Assembly: GCA_008828725.1 (NCBI GenBank)
Contig: MEHQ01002936.1
Span: 1-64,000 of the forward strand
DNA from: Saccharina japonica
Taxonomy: Eukaryota > Sar > Phaeophyceae > Laminariales > Laminariaceae
Direction of reading: 5' to 3'
Length of the DNA: 64,000 nt
The notes beneath the pieces were generated by a model. That model saw nothing but the letters and a program-made list of their open reading frames with translations. It was not told the DNA's origin and did not search any database. This document shows, in pieces, positions 10,645 to 22,000 of this stretch (the first letter of the stretch is position 1; every line of letters begins with the position of its first letter). Both the position numbers and the translations under genes were made by a program.

Positions 10645-12407
10645 GGACTGTGAGTTGGCTGGAGTTCCCGGCTAGTTATTAGTTGGCTGGCTTGCCAGCC
10701 AGCCAACTAACTGACTTTAGTTGACTAGTTGGCTGGCATTTATTTGGCTTCATTTTACACCCAACAAGCATGATAAATGGGCCAAGTTTATCTCTGGTTT
10801 TGATCACGAAACAGGTATATTTCTAACCTTCGTCTCAGTTTGTTGGTTATTAAAGAGATGCACCAGAAATATACGGTACAAACTCGTGCGGCAGGCAGTA
10901 GCACATCACCAGTACAAACTAAAAATAGGACACAAAATAGACTGGGATCGGCCAAACTAGACAAGGATCGACCAAAATAGACTGGGATTGACCAAAATAG
11001 ACTGGGATCGACACATACACAGCTCAGGACGAGCATCGCTCAAACACCCGAGCAAGAGGTGATCATCATCCAGTTGACACACTCATGATAGACATACTTG
11101 TATTATTACAGTAATAGCACGTTGGGACAAAGTCCCGCCATCACAGTTGACGGCATGAACCATAATACCAGAGTTCTACCTTTTACTGTATACTCGTATT
11201 GTCCGTCCGGCACAAAATATTTCCAATGACGTTTACGAAGTAGTCATAACTCATGAAAAATAGTATTTTTTTAATGAGACAACCATATATTCGTGACCGC
11301 AAAGACAAGAGGAATCGATGCTGAGAACGAGAAAGAAAATATGTTTCCACACTAAATTCAAGTACTTACGTAACAATGCATGAACAAATATTTCTCCAAG
11401 ACTGGCCAAAATCGACCAAAATCAGCAATTTTGGCAAAATTATGAATATCTCACGCAATTTGGTATTGCTGCGAACGAAAAAAAACGGCCCGGAGGCGTG
11501 GACGAGAGCAATCGTTTGCCGTATTCTATTAGTATATCGCACGATTTGTCAAACAGTAGTAACCATGGGAAAATGACCTTCGATATACATTGTTTCCCTC
11601 ATATTTCTCCCTCTAAAGCTGTTTTTTTACTGTGGAAAAAATGCCCGACGGCCTATGGTCATAGCTCCCCAAATCAGTGCTCAGAATTTGGGTTTGAAAA
11701 GTATTACACCCAGGGAAACAAGGGGCTTGTTTATACGTTTTCGGCATAAACGAGGCGACGTAATGTAATAATTGAAAAATAATCTTGAGAAGCTTGCGCG
11801 CAGTGTTGAGCTTTCTGACGTGCCTCCAGATTTCCGAACAGCTCAACACGTCCTGAGAAATGTACCTTGGTGCGGGGAGTGTATTGGAAATATACATATT
11901 GAAATATTGTCCCAGATGGACTACAAAGATGCAGAACCCCGCAAATCATCTCGCATCAAAAGTATGAATCCCTGTCCCCGTTTGGGGCGCTTGGAAAATC
12001 GGCGCTCCTTCTGTACGCGGTAGCGAACCGCTACCTTGTCGCGTGCACTCGCTTCGGAGAAGCGCTCGGTACAGTCACTTCTTCGTCGGACGCCCCATCA
12101 CCGCCATGGTCCGTCGACAGGCCAGGCTCAGCGGTGCCGGCACCCTCGGCCCTGCCATCGGAACCGGCACCGTCGATGGCGATGGGTTGATGCGCCATGA
12201 ATTGTGGAAGACCTCTATCAGCTCTGTGCGTGGTGGTACTGGTTGGGGACGCCGAGAAATACGCACCCCGTACCAAACAAGCCTTCCTACAAGCAAGGAA
12301 ACCCAAAAAACAAAAATAGTTGGATAGTTGGCACCGCCGCAACTAACTTAAAAAAACTAGCCAGCTAATAACTAGCTGGCAACTATTAGTCAGCCAACTC
12401 ACAGCCC
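10645..12407 (-). mobile_element. Transposon E2, ~1.76 kb, inverted relative of E1
   Basis: Begins GGACTGTGAGTTGGCTGG and ends CCAACTCACAGCCC, flanked on both sides by TA. 10,894-11,647 is the reverse complement of E1 9,548-8,793 at high identity. The left arm again encodes WLHFTPNKHDKWAKFISGFD. 11,650-12,330 is unlike E1; it has short frames that I cannot identify. Together E1-spacer-E2 form one 3.9-kb compound unit inserted in a SINE. Confidence 0.8.
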
Positions 12408-12500
12408 TAAACATCTCCATACGAGGAGACTCGAACCCCCGACCTCCAACGCTAACGGGCTTCGTGGCTACCGGTTAGACCACCGGGGCGACCGTACGAG
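12408..12500 (-). mobile_element. SINE tRNA-like head, continuation of the 8,225-8,485 copy
   Basis: On the minus strand it shows box A-like TGGTCTAACCGG and box B-like GGGTTCGAGTCTCC. The joining stretch AAACATCTC matches the SINE at 37.2 kb just past its head. This is not a free tRNA gene: the acceptor ends do not pair and it is SINE-flanked. Confidence 0.75.
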
Positions 12501-12662
12501 GTATATACTTACATACTTGGCTTCCATTTCAATTTATTTCAATACAAGAGTTCGGCACCATCTTCCATTGTGTATTATGTGTTGAGTTATTCACATGAAA
12601 CCGTCCTTTCTACATACCAGGTATTTATGTATATCATATGTATCATATATATCCGAGCTCGC

Positions 12663-12944
12663 GTAAATCTGCCCGCGCAGGTGATGTGCCCGAATTGGAA
12701 AGAGAGCATTTCCAAGCACAACTACCAGGTGGCACACCAACCAGGCATATGCCATGCCTCTCGTTAGGGTTAGGGTTAGAGTTCCGGGTTGGGGTGGTTG
12801 GTGGCCGCCGTTAGCAGAAGCCAAAACTAAGCTCACCGTCGGGAACGAATGCCTTTTGGTTTCGTGACAAAACGCCACCTCAGTACAAACAACTTCATTT
12901 TATGCGGGCACGTCTGAGAAGTTCGCCTGCGCGGGCAGATTTAC
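12663..12944 (+). mobile_element. MITE-C copy 1, 282 bp
   Basis: Ends GTAAATCTGCCCGCGCAGG and its reverse complement. Subterminal GTGCCCG and GAAGTTCGCC also repeat inverted. The interior has two TTAGGG telomere-type units at 12,767-12,780. A second copy, in opposite orientation, is at 20,065-20,332. Confidence 0.85.
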
Positions 12945-13028
12945 GGCTACTATTGTATACATCCGTCGACGTGCAGCAAACCCAATGCCGGTGCCGATTC
13001 TTCATCCTAGAAAGCTACGGTACCAGTA

Positions 13029-14736
13029 ACAGCCGATTTTCCTAATTGAGAATTGCCTTTCCGATGAGAATGAAAATCAATTCCATTACTTCGTTATTGT
13101 TTAAGAGTTGTATTTCGCTAACGATCAAAATTTGACCTAGAAAGTATGTTCCTCGATGGTAGGTATCGATCCAAGAATAAAAAAATGAAATCGGCCTTGA
13201 CAGGCTCGAAAAATCTTGGATTTGCGGCAATTTGCGTCTATGAGCGAGGTCCCTCGTCCACAAATACAGATTTTCTGGGATCCTCGATATCTTGAGACTG
13301 CCTATGCCGATTTCGTGTTTTTTGTTTTTGTCATCGACGGGTGTCACAACTCACAACTGACAATAGTTTACAGTGAAAAAAATGAACTGTCAGGGAGTAA
13401 TCGTTAGGCCGTTTCTTATCGGGATTTTTTAGAGGTTCAAAAATGGACCCCTTTTGACTCGTCTGTTTGTGACTTCATTTTTGAAGTCCACCGTCAAGTG
13501 TAGTTTCTTTGGAAGCGTATGACAAAAAAACGTATTTCTTTTTTTTTTCGTATGAGGCGGAGACCACGAAAGACGAGAGACCACACATAATCCTAGTACT
13601 GCCAAGTACTCCTGCACCGGTATGATACCAGGTACATGGTACATGATACCAGGCATGGATACAGCAGCAGTGCTCACACCGTACAAAGCAGGTACCATCC
13701 AGATCGTACTCGTTCAAAGAAAAAGTTAGCATCGAGCCACCCCAACATCGCCCAGCACGTGCCGCCTCTGCGCGCGCAGCTCTTTGACCCCAAGAGAGCG
13801 TGACGGCACCAGATGCCGAGCGTGCTCGGCGAGTCGAGACATCGTGTCGGCTCTGTATAGGGAAAAACACACGCTCACAAAGATGCTGCGCAGCAGTGGT
13901 AGGATACGAGCTGCCCAGCGAGAGCTCTCGTTCGTCGACAGTTCTCCAACCAAGACGACGATGGCTCACATCCACCTCATGTCCCTCCCCATGCCGTAGT
14001 GAGAGTTCCTGACTGAGGGCCGGGCAGTGTGGGCTTGTACGCGACCGCTTCTTCAGTCTGTATATACAGCAGCTCTACTGGTAGTGCCGGTAATGTACGT
14101 CCAAGGGTGCACAAAAAAAAAAGAAAACGACACCACACACCTAGGAAGGTCAGAATGAAAAACAAACCGGATCGCTGTGATCACAGGACGAAATGAGCAA
14201 AAACCATTTTTTTTTCGTTTTTTGTTCCCTTTTTTAACTTGGTTTTAGAGACCCCCCCTATTTTTTTTTCGCTGGTCGGGGGGGGGGGGGGGGGGGGGGT
14301 AATTAAAAAAAAACTTGACTTATTGTTTTCTGGGATCACAACGGTCCGGTTTCTTCCCTCCAATATAGGGGGGGGGGGGTGTGGTGGGTCGATAACTTTT
14401 TTTTTTGTGCCCCTGATAATATAATACGAGTACCTGCTGTTAATACCAAACATAGTGTGCATACAAAAACCTACACGAAGTCTCAAATTTGAACTCCATT
14501 TTGTAACCTCTGACCCTGTTCATTCTGGGGCGCAGAATGAGTGAGGTGGCCTCGTCAAACTGATGTTCATATTTTTTGTGGTCAAACTTCGTCGTTTTGA
14601 GTTCCATAAGATGCTGTTTTGTTGCCCTTGGTCAAAAGGGGTCCATTTATGAACCTCAAAAAGAAACCCATAAGAGACGGCCTTACAATTTAAAAAACAA
14701 TATTTTCGATTTTCATTCTCCTCGGAAAGGAAATTT
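13029..14736 (+). mobile_element. MITE-D copy 1, interrupted by element H
   Basis: Starts ACAGCCGATTTTCCTAATTG. Left part 13,029-13,406, right part 14,683-14,736 ending in GGAAAGGAAATTTG. The intact relative at 30,997-31,436 aligns to both parts, with the H insertion point at CTGTTACAATT. The outer right TIR is lost. Confidence 0.85.
13407..14682. mobile_element. Element H, 1,276 bp, PIF/Harbinger-like ends
   Basis: About 50-bp imperfect TIRs begin GGCCGTTTCTTAT on the left and GGCCGTCTCTTAT on the right (minus strand), and share AAATGGACCCCTTTTGAC. It is flanked by TTA on both sides (13,404-13,406 and 14,683-14,685). The homologous unfilled site in MITE-D at 31.07 kb has a single TTA, proving a 3-bp target duplication. 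GGCC ends and a TWA duplication fit PIF/Harbinger. No transposase recognised; the interior includes G-homopolymer runs (14,279-14,300 and 14,369-14,380). Confidence 0.8.
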
Positions 14737-14945
14737 GTATATATTAGTAAACTCGCCTGTTCAGTTATGTTGTCACAAAATTACGATACATATACATATG
14801 CTACGTATATACTGCGTACGCTGCAATGCAGTACCGGTTATGCAGCAATCGGAACAAACTATGCAATGCAATATAAGACAGGCACGATCTACCCTGCTAG
14901 CACAATCTAGCTAAGTGAAAGAAGACAAAAAAATGCGAGAGAATG

Positions 14946-15194
14946 AAAAAAAGGAGAAGTAAACATAAACTAAAATATATGAGGCCAACAAACAATCAAA
15001 CGAACAAACAAAAACGATATATATGTACCGAAGGACTATAATAATAAAAAGAGTGTCGTGCTTCGCCCAGGGATGTGACAGACATTCTGAATAAACTAAA
15101 TTGAAAATGAAAACAAAGTAAAGAGAGGAAGACTGAGAGAATATGTACGACGGGAACGGAGTACGTGTGGTTTCGTTCGTTTGTTTGATCGTTT
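14946..15194. other. No gene seen
   Basis: A-rich, nothing recognised. Confidence 0.4.
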
Positions 15195-15372
15195 GTTTTT
15201 TCCATCCCTTTTGTTTTTGTTTAGACCTTCGTTTATCTCTCCCCCGTAGTTGTAACTCAGATTCGGGGTCACATATAATAGTTGGCGCTTCTCCCTCCTC
15301 CTCACGATACGGTTCGTTCCTTGAATAATATTCATCGCCAGAAGACTTGAAGCCCTTTATTTAAGTCGTGGA
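15195..15372 (-). mobile_element. SINE tail/body fragment
   Basis: Contains GTAGTTGTAACTCAGATTCG, GGGTCACAT, the CTCCCTCCTCCTCACGATAC block and a CGCCAGAAGACTTGAAGCCC-like region. Head absent. Confidence 0.75.
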
Positions 15373-15645
15373 CTACATGATAGCAATACAGACGGGTTGA
15401 GAAAGACAGGGAAAACGAACAAAAATTAAATAGGAAAAATACAAAGGAAATACTTGCGCCCCCCCCCACCCGACGTTGCTTCGCAAAACCAAACCAATCT
15501 AAGCTGTGCTTCTGCGGGGCTTGCGTGCACTACCTGGTGTATCGTGTTACCAAGTTTGTCGCGAAAATGTGAGCTGAAACGTATTTTTTTTAACCTGGGA
15601 TGTTGCTGTTCTGGTTTGCGCGTTCTTCGTCTTTGCCTTGTCCAG

Positions 15646-16079
15646 CCGCTCTCGAGGTTGTGACAGGTGTCAGCGCGTCTGCCAATGGATTTGACACGAG
15701 AACCAGCGGCTACGGCTGCTCTCCATACGGCTGCGTGCCGGGTAACGTCCTAAACGACTCCATCGCGGACGAGTCGCGCTGGTCGTGCAAACCGTCCGTG
15801 TCGGGGCTCAGCTTTTGTACGTTGACCTTGACATTCCTCCGCCCGGAGGACATCGTCGAGACGAGAATCGCCCTGTACAAGGGAGACCAGCGCAAGCGCA
15901 ACATCAGAATTCTTGTGCAGGGAACCAATTTGTGGAGGTCGTTCTTGGCAACCCCGACTACGCTAGAATACGTTCCCTACGACATGTGGGGTACGCAGGT
16001 AATGACGATGTTCGTGGAGGCAACCCAAATTGTAGAGGGGACTGGACCTGATCCGGACGTCTGGTTCAGCATGACAGGG
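15646..16079 (+). CDS. Gene A exon 1 (first found): F5/8C-like domain
   Basis: Acceptor TTTGCCTTGTCCAG, donor GTGAGT at 16,080. Encodes VSASANGFD, then CVPGNVLNDSIADESRWSCK, CTLTLTFLRPEDIVETRIAL and YKGDQRKRNIRIL. The pattern 'loss of native residues, N-V-L-D-x-S-x-x-S-R-W-S, D-I-V-x-x-R-I-A-x-Y-K-G-D' is that of discoidin-type domains seen in algal secreted proteins. It begins with the last two bases of a codon, so an upstream exon should exist unless ATG 15,600 is the start. The frame runs on into a MITE-A fragment if unspliced. Confidence 0.75.
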
Positions 16080-19000
16080 GTGAGTGAGTTGAGAAGCGTT
16101 ACTGTTGATGAATGCTACAGTAGAGGTGCACCGTGATTGTTCTGAGAAATTTCCTACAGGAGTATTAACACCTAGTAACTCAAAAACTGATTTTGGGGGG
16201 AAAGTAAATTGATAACCGATAGACTATTTCCATAAGTACACAACGAACAATATTGCATCACACGAATGAAATTCCGACGCCCTTAGGTGAGGGAGCCCTG
16301 TCGTTCCGATTGTTGTCAGCCAAAATAAGGTATACCGTTATCGTTCACGCGCCTGCTGTGCTACATTTCGCGACACAGAGGTGCCGGAATGATTGTGACG
16401 ACGTTGAACAGACAGCCCATTTAATGCACACCTGGTGAAATATTGGATTTCAGCCTGTGGTGTCCCTCGCTCAGCACAGATGCTTGAAACTACCTTATAC
16501 ATTCGAACGGACTGGTACACACGAATACCTCTCACGCTGAAGGTATTGTTCGTTTTTTTCAAGACACATGCTACATATATTAACGGCTGTGATGCACTGA
16601 GCCCGCATACATTTTGGTCGGTAAACTATTGTCTAGAAGGGGCTGAAAAACAGGGTGTGAGCGGTACAGAGGCGTGTAACCCGGCTTGTTATTTCCACAA
16701 CTCTCTGTGGAGTATACTGAATTTCTCGCGGTTGGTAGCACAGTCGAGGCGTAACCCATGGAACCCGGCTTCCCGTATATATATATGGTAAAATACCGGG
16801 TACCCGGTATGGTATATTAATTATGTGATGTCAGTCATACAGCGCTGATTTTTGTTTCCGTGTAACACCCCGTCGAAAACAAAACGCCGCTGGAAAAGGT
16901 TTTCATCGTTGAACTCCCCTGAAGATAATGTAGGGTGCGCACACAACGTAAATGGTTGGCTACGTATGGAAATATAGTCTGCGTGTGTTGTTTTTGACGC
17001 GTACCCCAACGTTTATATGCTTAGCCTAACCGCATTGTCTGTAATAGCGTTGTTTTCCGTGTTCCGAGCGCTATTACTGTATTAGTGTATTAGTGTATTA
17101 CTGTATGAATAGGACGCGTGCTACGATAGAGGTAGCACATTTTGTCCGATTTTTTCTCCGAACGACGGGGCTCCTTAACCCAAAATCGCCGGAAATCTTG
17201 TTTTTTTTGTGTTGCCTTATTTTTTATTTCGTAGGTAACGCTTAGGGATTGTTCATCGGGTAGCACTTTTGTTTGCGTCCAACATCAGTTTTCGGGTGGG
17301 GTATAGAGCTCCCCAAGTGATAAGTAGCCACCCTCAAAAGGCAAAAACACGGTGCACCTCTAGAAGGTAGCACGCGTCTTGGTGTGTTGTCTTGCGTGGT
17401 CTACCGGCTGTCTCGGTGACTCTAGGGTATCCAGGGCGCTAAGTTACGATTTGTTTTCGGTGGGTTTACACGGGTATGTATTCACCCCAACACAAAGGTA
17501 TATTTCTTACTTGCTAGATGCATGCAACGGTAGAGGTCCACCCTTTTGATTATGGACCTTTTCATTTGAGGATCTCTATACCTGCAGTAGTCTAAACAGT
17601 GATTGTGTGGGGAAAAAGAAGGAGTGCTATCCGATGGACAATGCCATGGTCTGACTGTGACTGAAAAACCAAAAACATTGAGACCCAACACTGAACAACC
17701 GTCGAGTTTGGGTTAAGGAGCCCGATTATTCGGAAAGAAAATCAGCCAAAAACGCGTCGCTACACGTGAAGCTATGCCTACGGTTAGCGGCAGGAAGCTA
17801 CTACTGAATGCGACGTCGGTTAGCAACTTGGACGTCGTAGCTCTTAATGCCGGCCTTTCAATATTTACGGATCACTTCCAGAAGGAGTTACAACACATAA
17901 ACTGCTTAAACGGTGCTAAAACCCAACAACACAAATCGGTCGTGGACATTATCACGCGCACCCTAGCACCCCCCCCCCCCCACCTCGGGATTCGACAGCC
18001 TTTAGTATATTCTGTGGGCTTCCTGCATGCTTTGGAATATGTATTGCACTCCAATGTGAGCAACCTCCCCGCCGCATATTCCCCTCGTGACTGATCCCAG
18101 TTTGCCAACACGTAAGTCTTCCCTCGATATGTTGCTTGTCCTTTTCCAACACTCGCCTTTCAGTAGGGTCGCCCCACGTCGACCGAACCCTGTTTTTAAA
18201 CGAATATAGACTCCGCATTGCTCATCTTGTGTTGTAACAAAGTTATACCCAGTCTTTCACATTCCTCCAATCGCCCAAAACGATCGCAGATTCAGTTTAT
18301 GAAACATGCCGAGGTCGAGGTGTTTCCTGCTGTTCCTGCCCCGACGAGCGACGACTACGTGGGGTGCTTCGACGATAGGCTTGGCGACCGTGTTCTCTCC
18401 ACCGTCGAGACAGACGATGCCTTGACCGTAGAGGTGAGTGCTTGAAAGAGGTACGTAGCACTGTTCAGGTTAGAACGCGTGCTACGATAGATACTTTTTG
18501 TCTACATTCGTTTGTGGATTGAAAGCGTTGATAGGGCTCATTAACCCGAACTCGTCGGACTTTCAGTCTTGCTTTGTTAAAAAGTTCCATTGCATACTTA
18601 CCAACTACGTATTATGGCAAAATTTATTTCATGGTCTCGAAGAAAACCGATTTCTAGGCCCAACATTTCCCTTTTGCTCCGTTCGACAGTCTAAAACACC
18701 GATACTCCTCTCAACATCCACCCAGAAGAATTCCGAGTGCTTAGTGGGGTACTTCTCTGTTTTTCCAGGGTCTCAGTTTGAGTTTTAGAGCAACCAAACA
18801 GTCTTCAGAAATACGTATTGTTGTCCAAAACTGGGGCCAAAATATAATGGAGTTTTGAGGATTATTTTGTAAAAAGCCATCAAGTCGTCAAGACCGACGA
18901 CGCCTTGACCCTGGAAGTGAGTGCTTATGTTAGGCGCCCGCTATGATAGAGGTGCGTAGCACTGTTTGTTCTGCTGTTTGGCTGAGAGCGCTTGCTATAT

Positions 19001-22000
19001 ACGATAGAGGTACACGATGTTTTTCCTGGGCTCCTCACTTAGGGAGCGTCGTACCTCACCGAAAAAACGATTTTGGAGGAAAATAAAAGTGCTGCCGGAT
19101 GAGAAATCTCATGACCGAAGTAAACTCCGAAACATATTTCGTCGGACGAATGCTACGATAGAGGTGCACCGTGATTTTTCTGAGCTCCTCACTTAAGCAG
19201 CGTCATACCTCACCCGAAAACCGATTTTGCAAAAACACAAAAGTGCTACCGACCAACAATCCCATGAGCTAGGTATACTATCGAAAATATGGCAACAAAA
19301 TAATGAAAGTCCGACAAATTTGGGTTAAGGAGCCCGATCGTTCATAAAACGATTCAGCCAAAAAGTGGCACCCCTACCGTAGCACGCGTCAGACACTGTT
19401 TTGTCTAAATTCGTTTCTGGATGAAAAGGCTCCTTAATAACCCGAACTCGTCGAACTTTTCAATCTTGTTTTTTGTATAAATTATTCATTGCATACTTAC
19501 ATACTTACAGGAGGCATGGTATGCTTCATCGGGTACGTATATAGCAATTTTATTTTTCGTTAAAAATCCGTTTTTGGGTCAGATGTATAGGGCTCCTCAA
19601 GTGACCTCCAACCTCGCGATCAAAACATGGTACACACCTGCATACAGGCTACCGTAGCGTGCGTCTGAGCACACCTGCATGCAGGCTCCTTAACCCAAAA
19701 TCGTAGGAATTAATTTGCTTGTTTTTGTCAGTAAATTGTCTTCGTTTTACAAGTAAACGCTATAGCATTTTGCTTTTCATATGAAACGAGGCTTTTGGTG
19801 GGGGGGGTATGGAGCTCCTCAAGTGACCACCTCCTGAAAGTACATGGTGCACCTCTACCGTAGGGTCCCCATCACCTACTTTTATATACGCCAAGAGTAT
19901 GATCTATGATCGATGTCACAGATATACGTGTGTATATGCCGACGGCCCGTTGTTACTGGGCAGCAGCATTCGACGTGGAAACATATGGGGTTTGTGAAGG
20001 ACGTATGCGACGGTATAGAGGTGGACCATGTTTCTTTTTCAGGGAGTCACTTGAGGCAGCAGCTGTAAATCTGCCCACGCAGGCGAACTTCTCAGACGTG
20101 CCCGCATAAAATTATGTTGTTTCTACTGAGGTAGGGCTATTCGTTCCGGACGGTGAGCATGTTCTTGGCTTGGACTGACGGCGACCACCACCCCGACCCG
20201 GACCTCTAACCCTAGCCCTAATTCTAACGAGGGCATTGTCTGGTTGGTGTGCCACCTGGTCGTTGTGCTTGGAAATGCTCTATTTTCAATACGGGCACAC
20301 CTAAAGAAGTTCGCCCGTGCGGGCAGATTTACGCAAGCTCCACTTGAGGAGCTTTACACGCGTCACCAAAAAACATGTTTTGGGCGCAAAAACAAATGTT
20401 CGACCAAATGAAAGGCCATGGCCCAGCTTTTTCACGAAGAACAATGGCTCATCACAACGACGAAAAATCCGGCAACTATTTTCGGGTTAAGGAGCCCTCT
20501 CATTACGATAACAATTCAGCCAAAAAAAGGTGTACCTCGTACCTCTATCGCAAGCAGTCTCGGGGAGGGATTAACTGGAAGGCATGCTTTGCTTAGCTGG
20601 GCAATACAATAGGAGTGTGCAAGGGATCGTATGTGTTTCAAGTGGAGCTCTCATTCAGGTGCTGATACCTCAGGCGGCGCAGATACCGTGGAGTGCGGCG
20701 GGGTACGAGATGCATGCTACCATAGAGTTTCACCCGGTTTGTTCTGAGCTCCTCATTTGAGGAGCTCCATACATATGACACCAAAAAATGGATTCGGAGG
20801 AAACGAAACGTGCTACCCGATGGAAGGTCCCAGGACCTAAGTATACTGCGAAAAAACTCGCAACACAATAATGCAATAATGTGTGTCTGACGATTTTGGG
20901 TTAAGGAGCTTGATCATGCAGAAAATAAATCAGCCAAAAACCTGCCACCCCTATCGCAGCACGCGTCACGAATACAAAGGGGTGGCGTTTCCGACCGGGG
21001 ATATCTGTTCAGCTGTTGTGGGGATTCGGCCTGATGGGGGTGTTTTAGAATATTTCCCACGAATTGTTTAGGGGAAGAAGCGTGCTACGATAGAGGTACA
21101 TAGCAGTTTTGTTTTGGATGACGGGGCGCCTTATCCCAAACTCGTTGTGTTGCAGTATTTTTCATTTTTGTATTTTTGCCTTGGGAGTGTTCGTCGGGTA
21201 GCGCTTTTGTTCCCCTCCAGAAACAGTTTTTGACTTGCTATTAGTATAGAGCTCCTCAGGTGACCACCTCTACACTAAAGATAGCATGCGTCGGAAGAAA
21301 TACGTTCAGAGTGTACAAGGCTAGATAATACCGGATAGTGATTGGGTTAGCAGGTTGTGAGCAAAGCAGCAGCATCCGGACAATCAAATACTTCCATGCT
21401 CGTGTATGCGGCAAAGCAAATGGGTAGATACTCACAGCAACGCACCTACCAACTGTAGCGAATTTCAGCCTAGTTTGCGTTCTCCATGAGGCTGAGCACG
21501 TACACCGTGATTGATCGAGTTGGTTTACTTGTTGGCCCTCTATGGGAAACGCGTGCTACGATAAATATAGCACTTTTCAGCTGGAACGTTTTCTGAACTA
21601 TCGGTCTCCTTAACCCAAGATCGTCGGACTTTCATCAGTCTTGTGTCGCATTTGGTTTTTACAGAAGACTCAGGTCACTTTCAATTTACACCAAAATCTA
21701 GACTGCTGCAGGTATGGAGCTCCTCAAGTGGGAAGCTAAGAAAAAACATGGTGCACCTCTATCGTAGCATGGGTCGGGGGAGTCCCTTTGTTTGGGCTGT
21801 AAGCTGGCCGATTTTCCATGTCACGATTGGCTGACCCCAGCTGTGCAGGAATGATATTGCGCTGTGGGGTGGCGCTTATTAGGTCGCAAACAATAGAAGG
21901 TTACCATTTCGTTGAAAACAACTGTGACTACTACTGTGGTGGTTGTGGAGGGCAGTGTCTGGCGGGCTGTTTGTCGGTTTGCACCTACAGTTACAGACGA

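Larger units (their letters stand above)
12545..14945 (+). repeat. Rep-P copy split three ways by later insertions
   Basis: The pieces are 12,545-12,615 (TTCACATGAAACCGTCCTTT), 12,960-13,027 (CCGTCGACGTGCAGCAAACC, then CCGATTCTTCATCC) and 14,750-14,945 (CAGTTATGTTGTCACAAAAT, then CTACCCTGCTAGCACAATC and an A-rich tail). They follow normal Rep-P order. The gaps hold MITE-C and MITE-D, and MITE-D in turn holds element H. Confidence 0.8.

Noticed and set aside
12408-12500. tRNA-like sequence on the minus strand (and the heads at 24.6, 37.2, 45.0 and 57.5 kb)
   Set aside because: Boxes A and B are present, but each is the 5' head of a SINE; acceptor stems do not pair.
21300-21440. Candidate middle WSC exon reading CEQSSSIRTIKYFHARVCGK
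   Set aside because: Resembles WSC spacing but its splice phase does not match exon 2, and 23,579-23,652 fits both neighbours.
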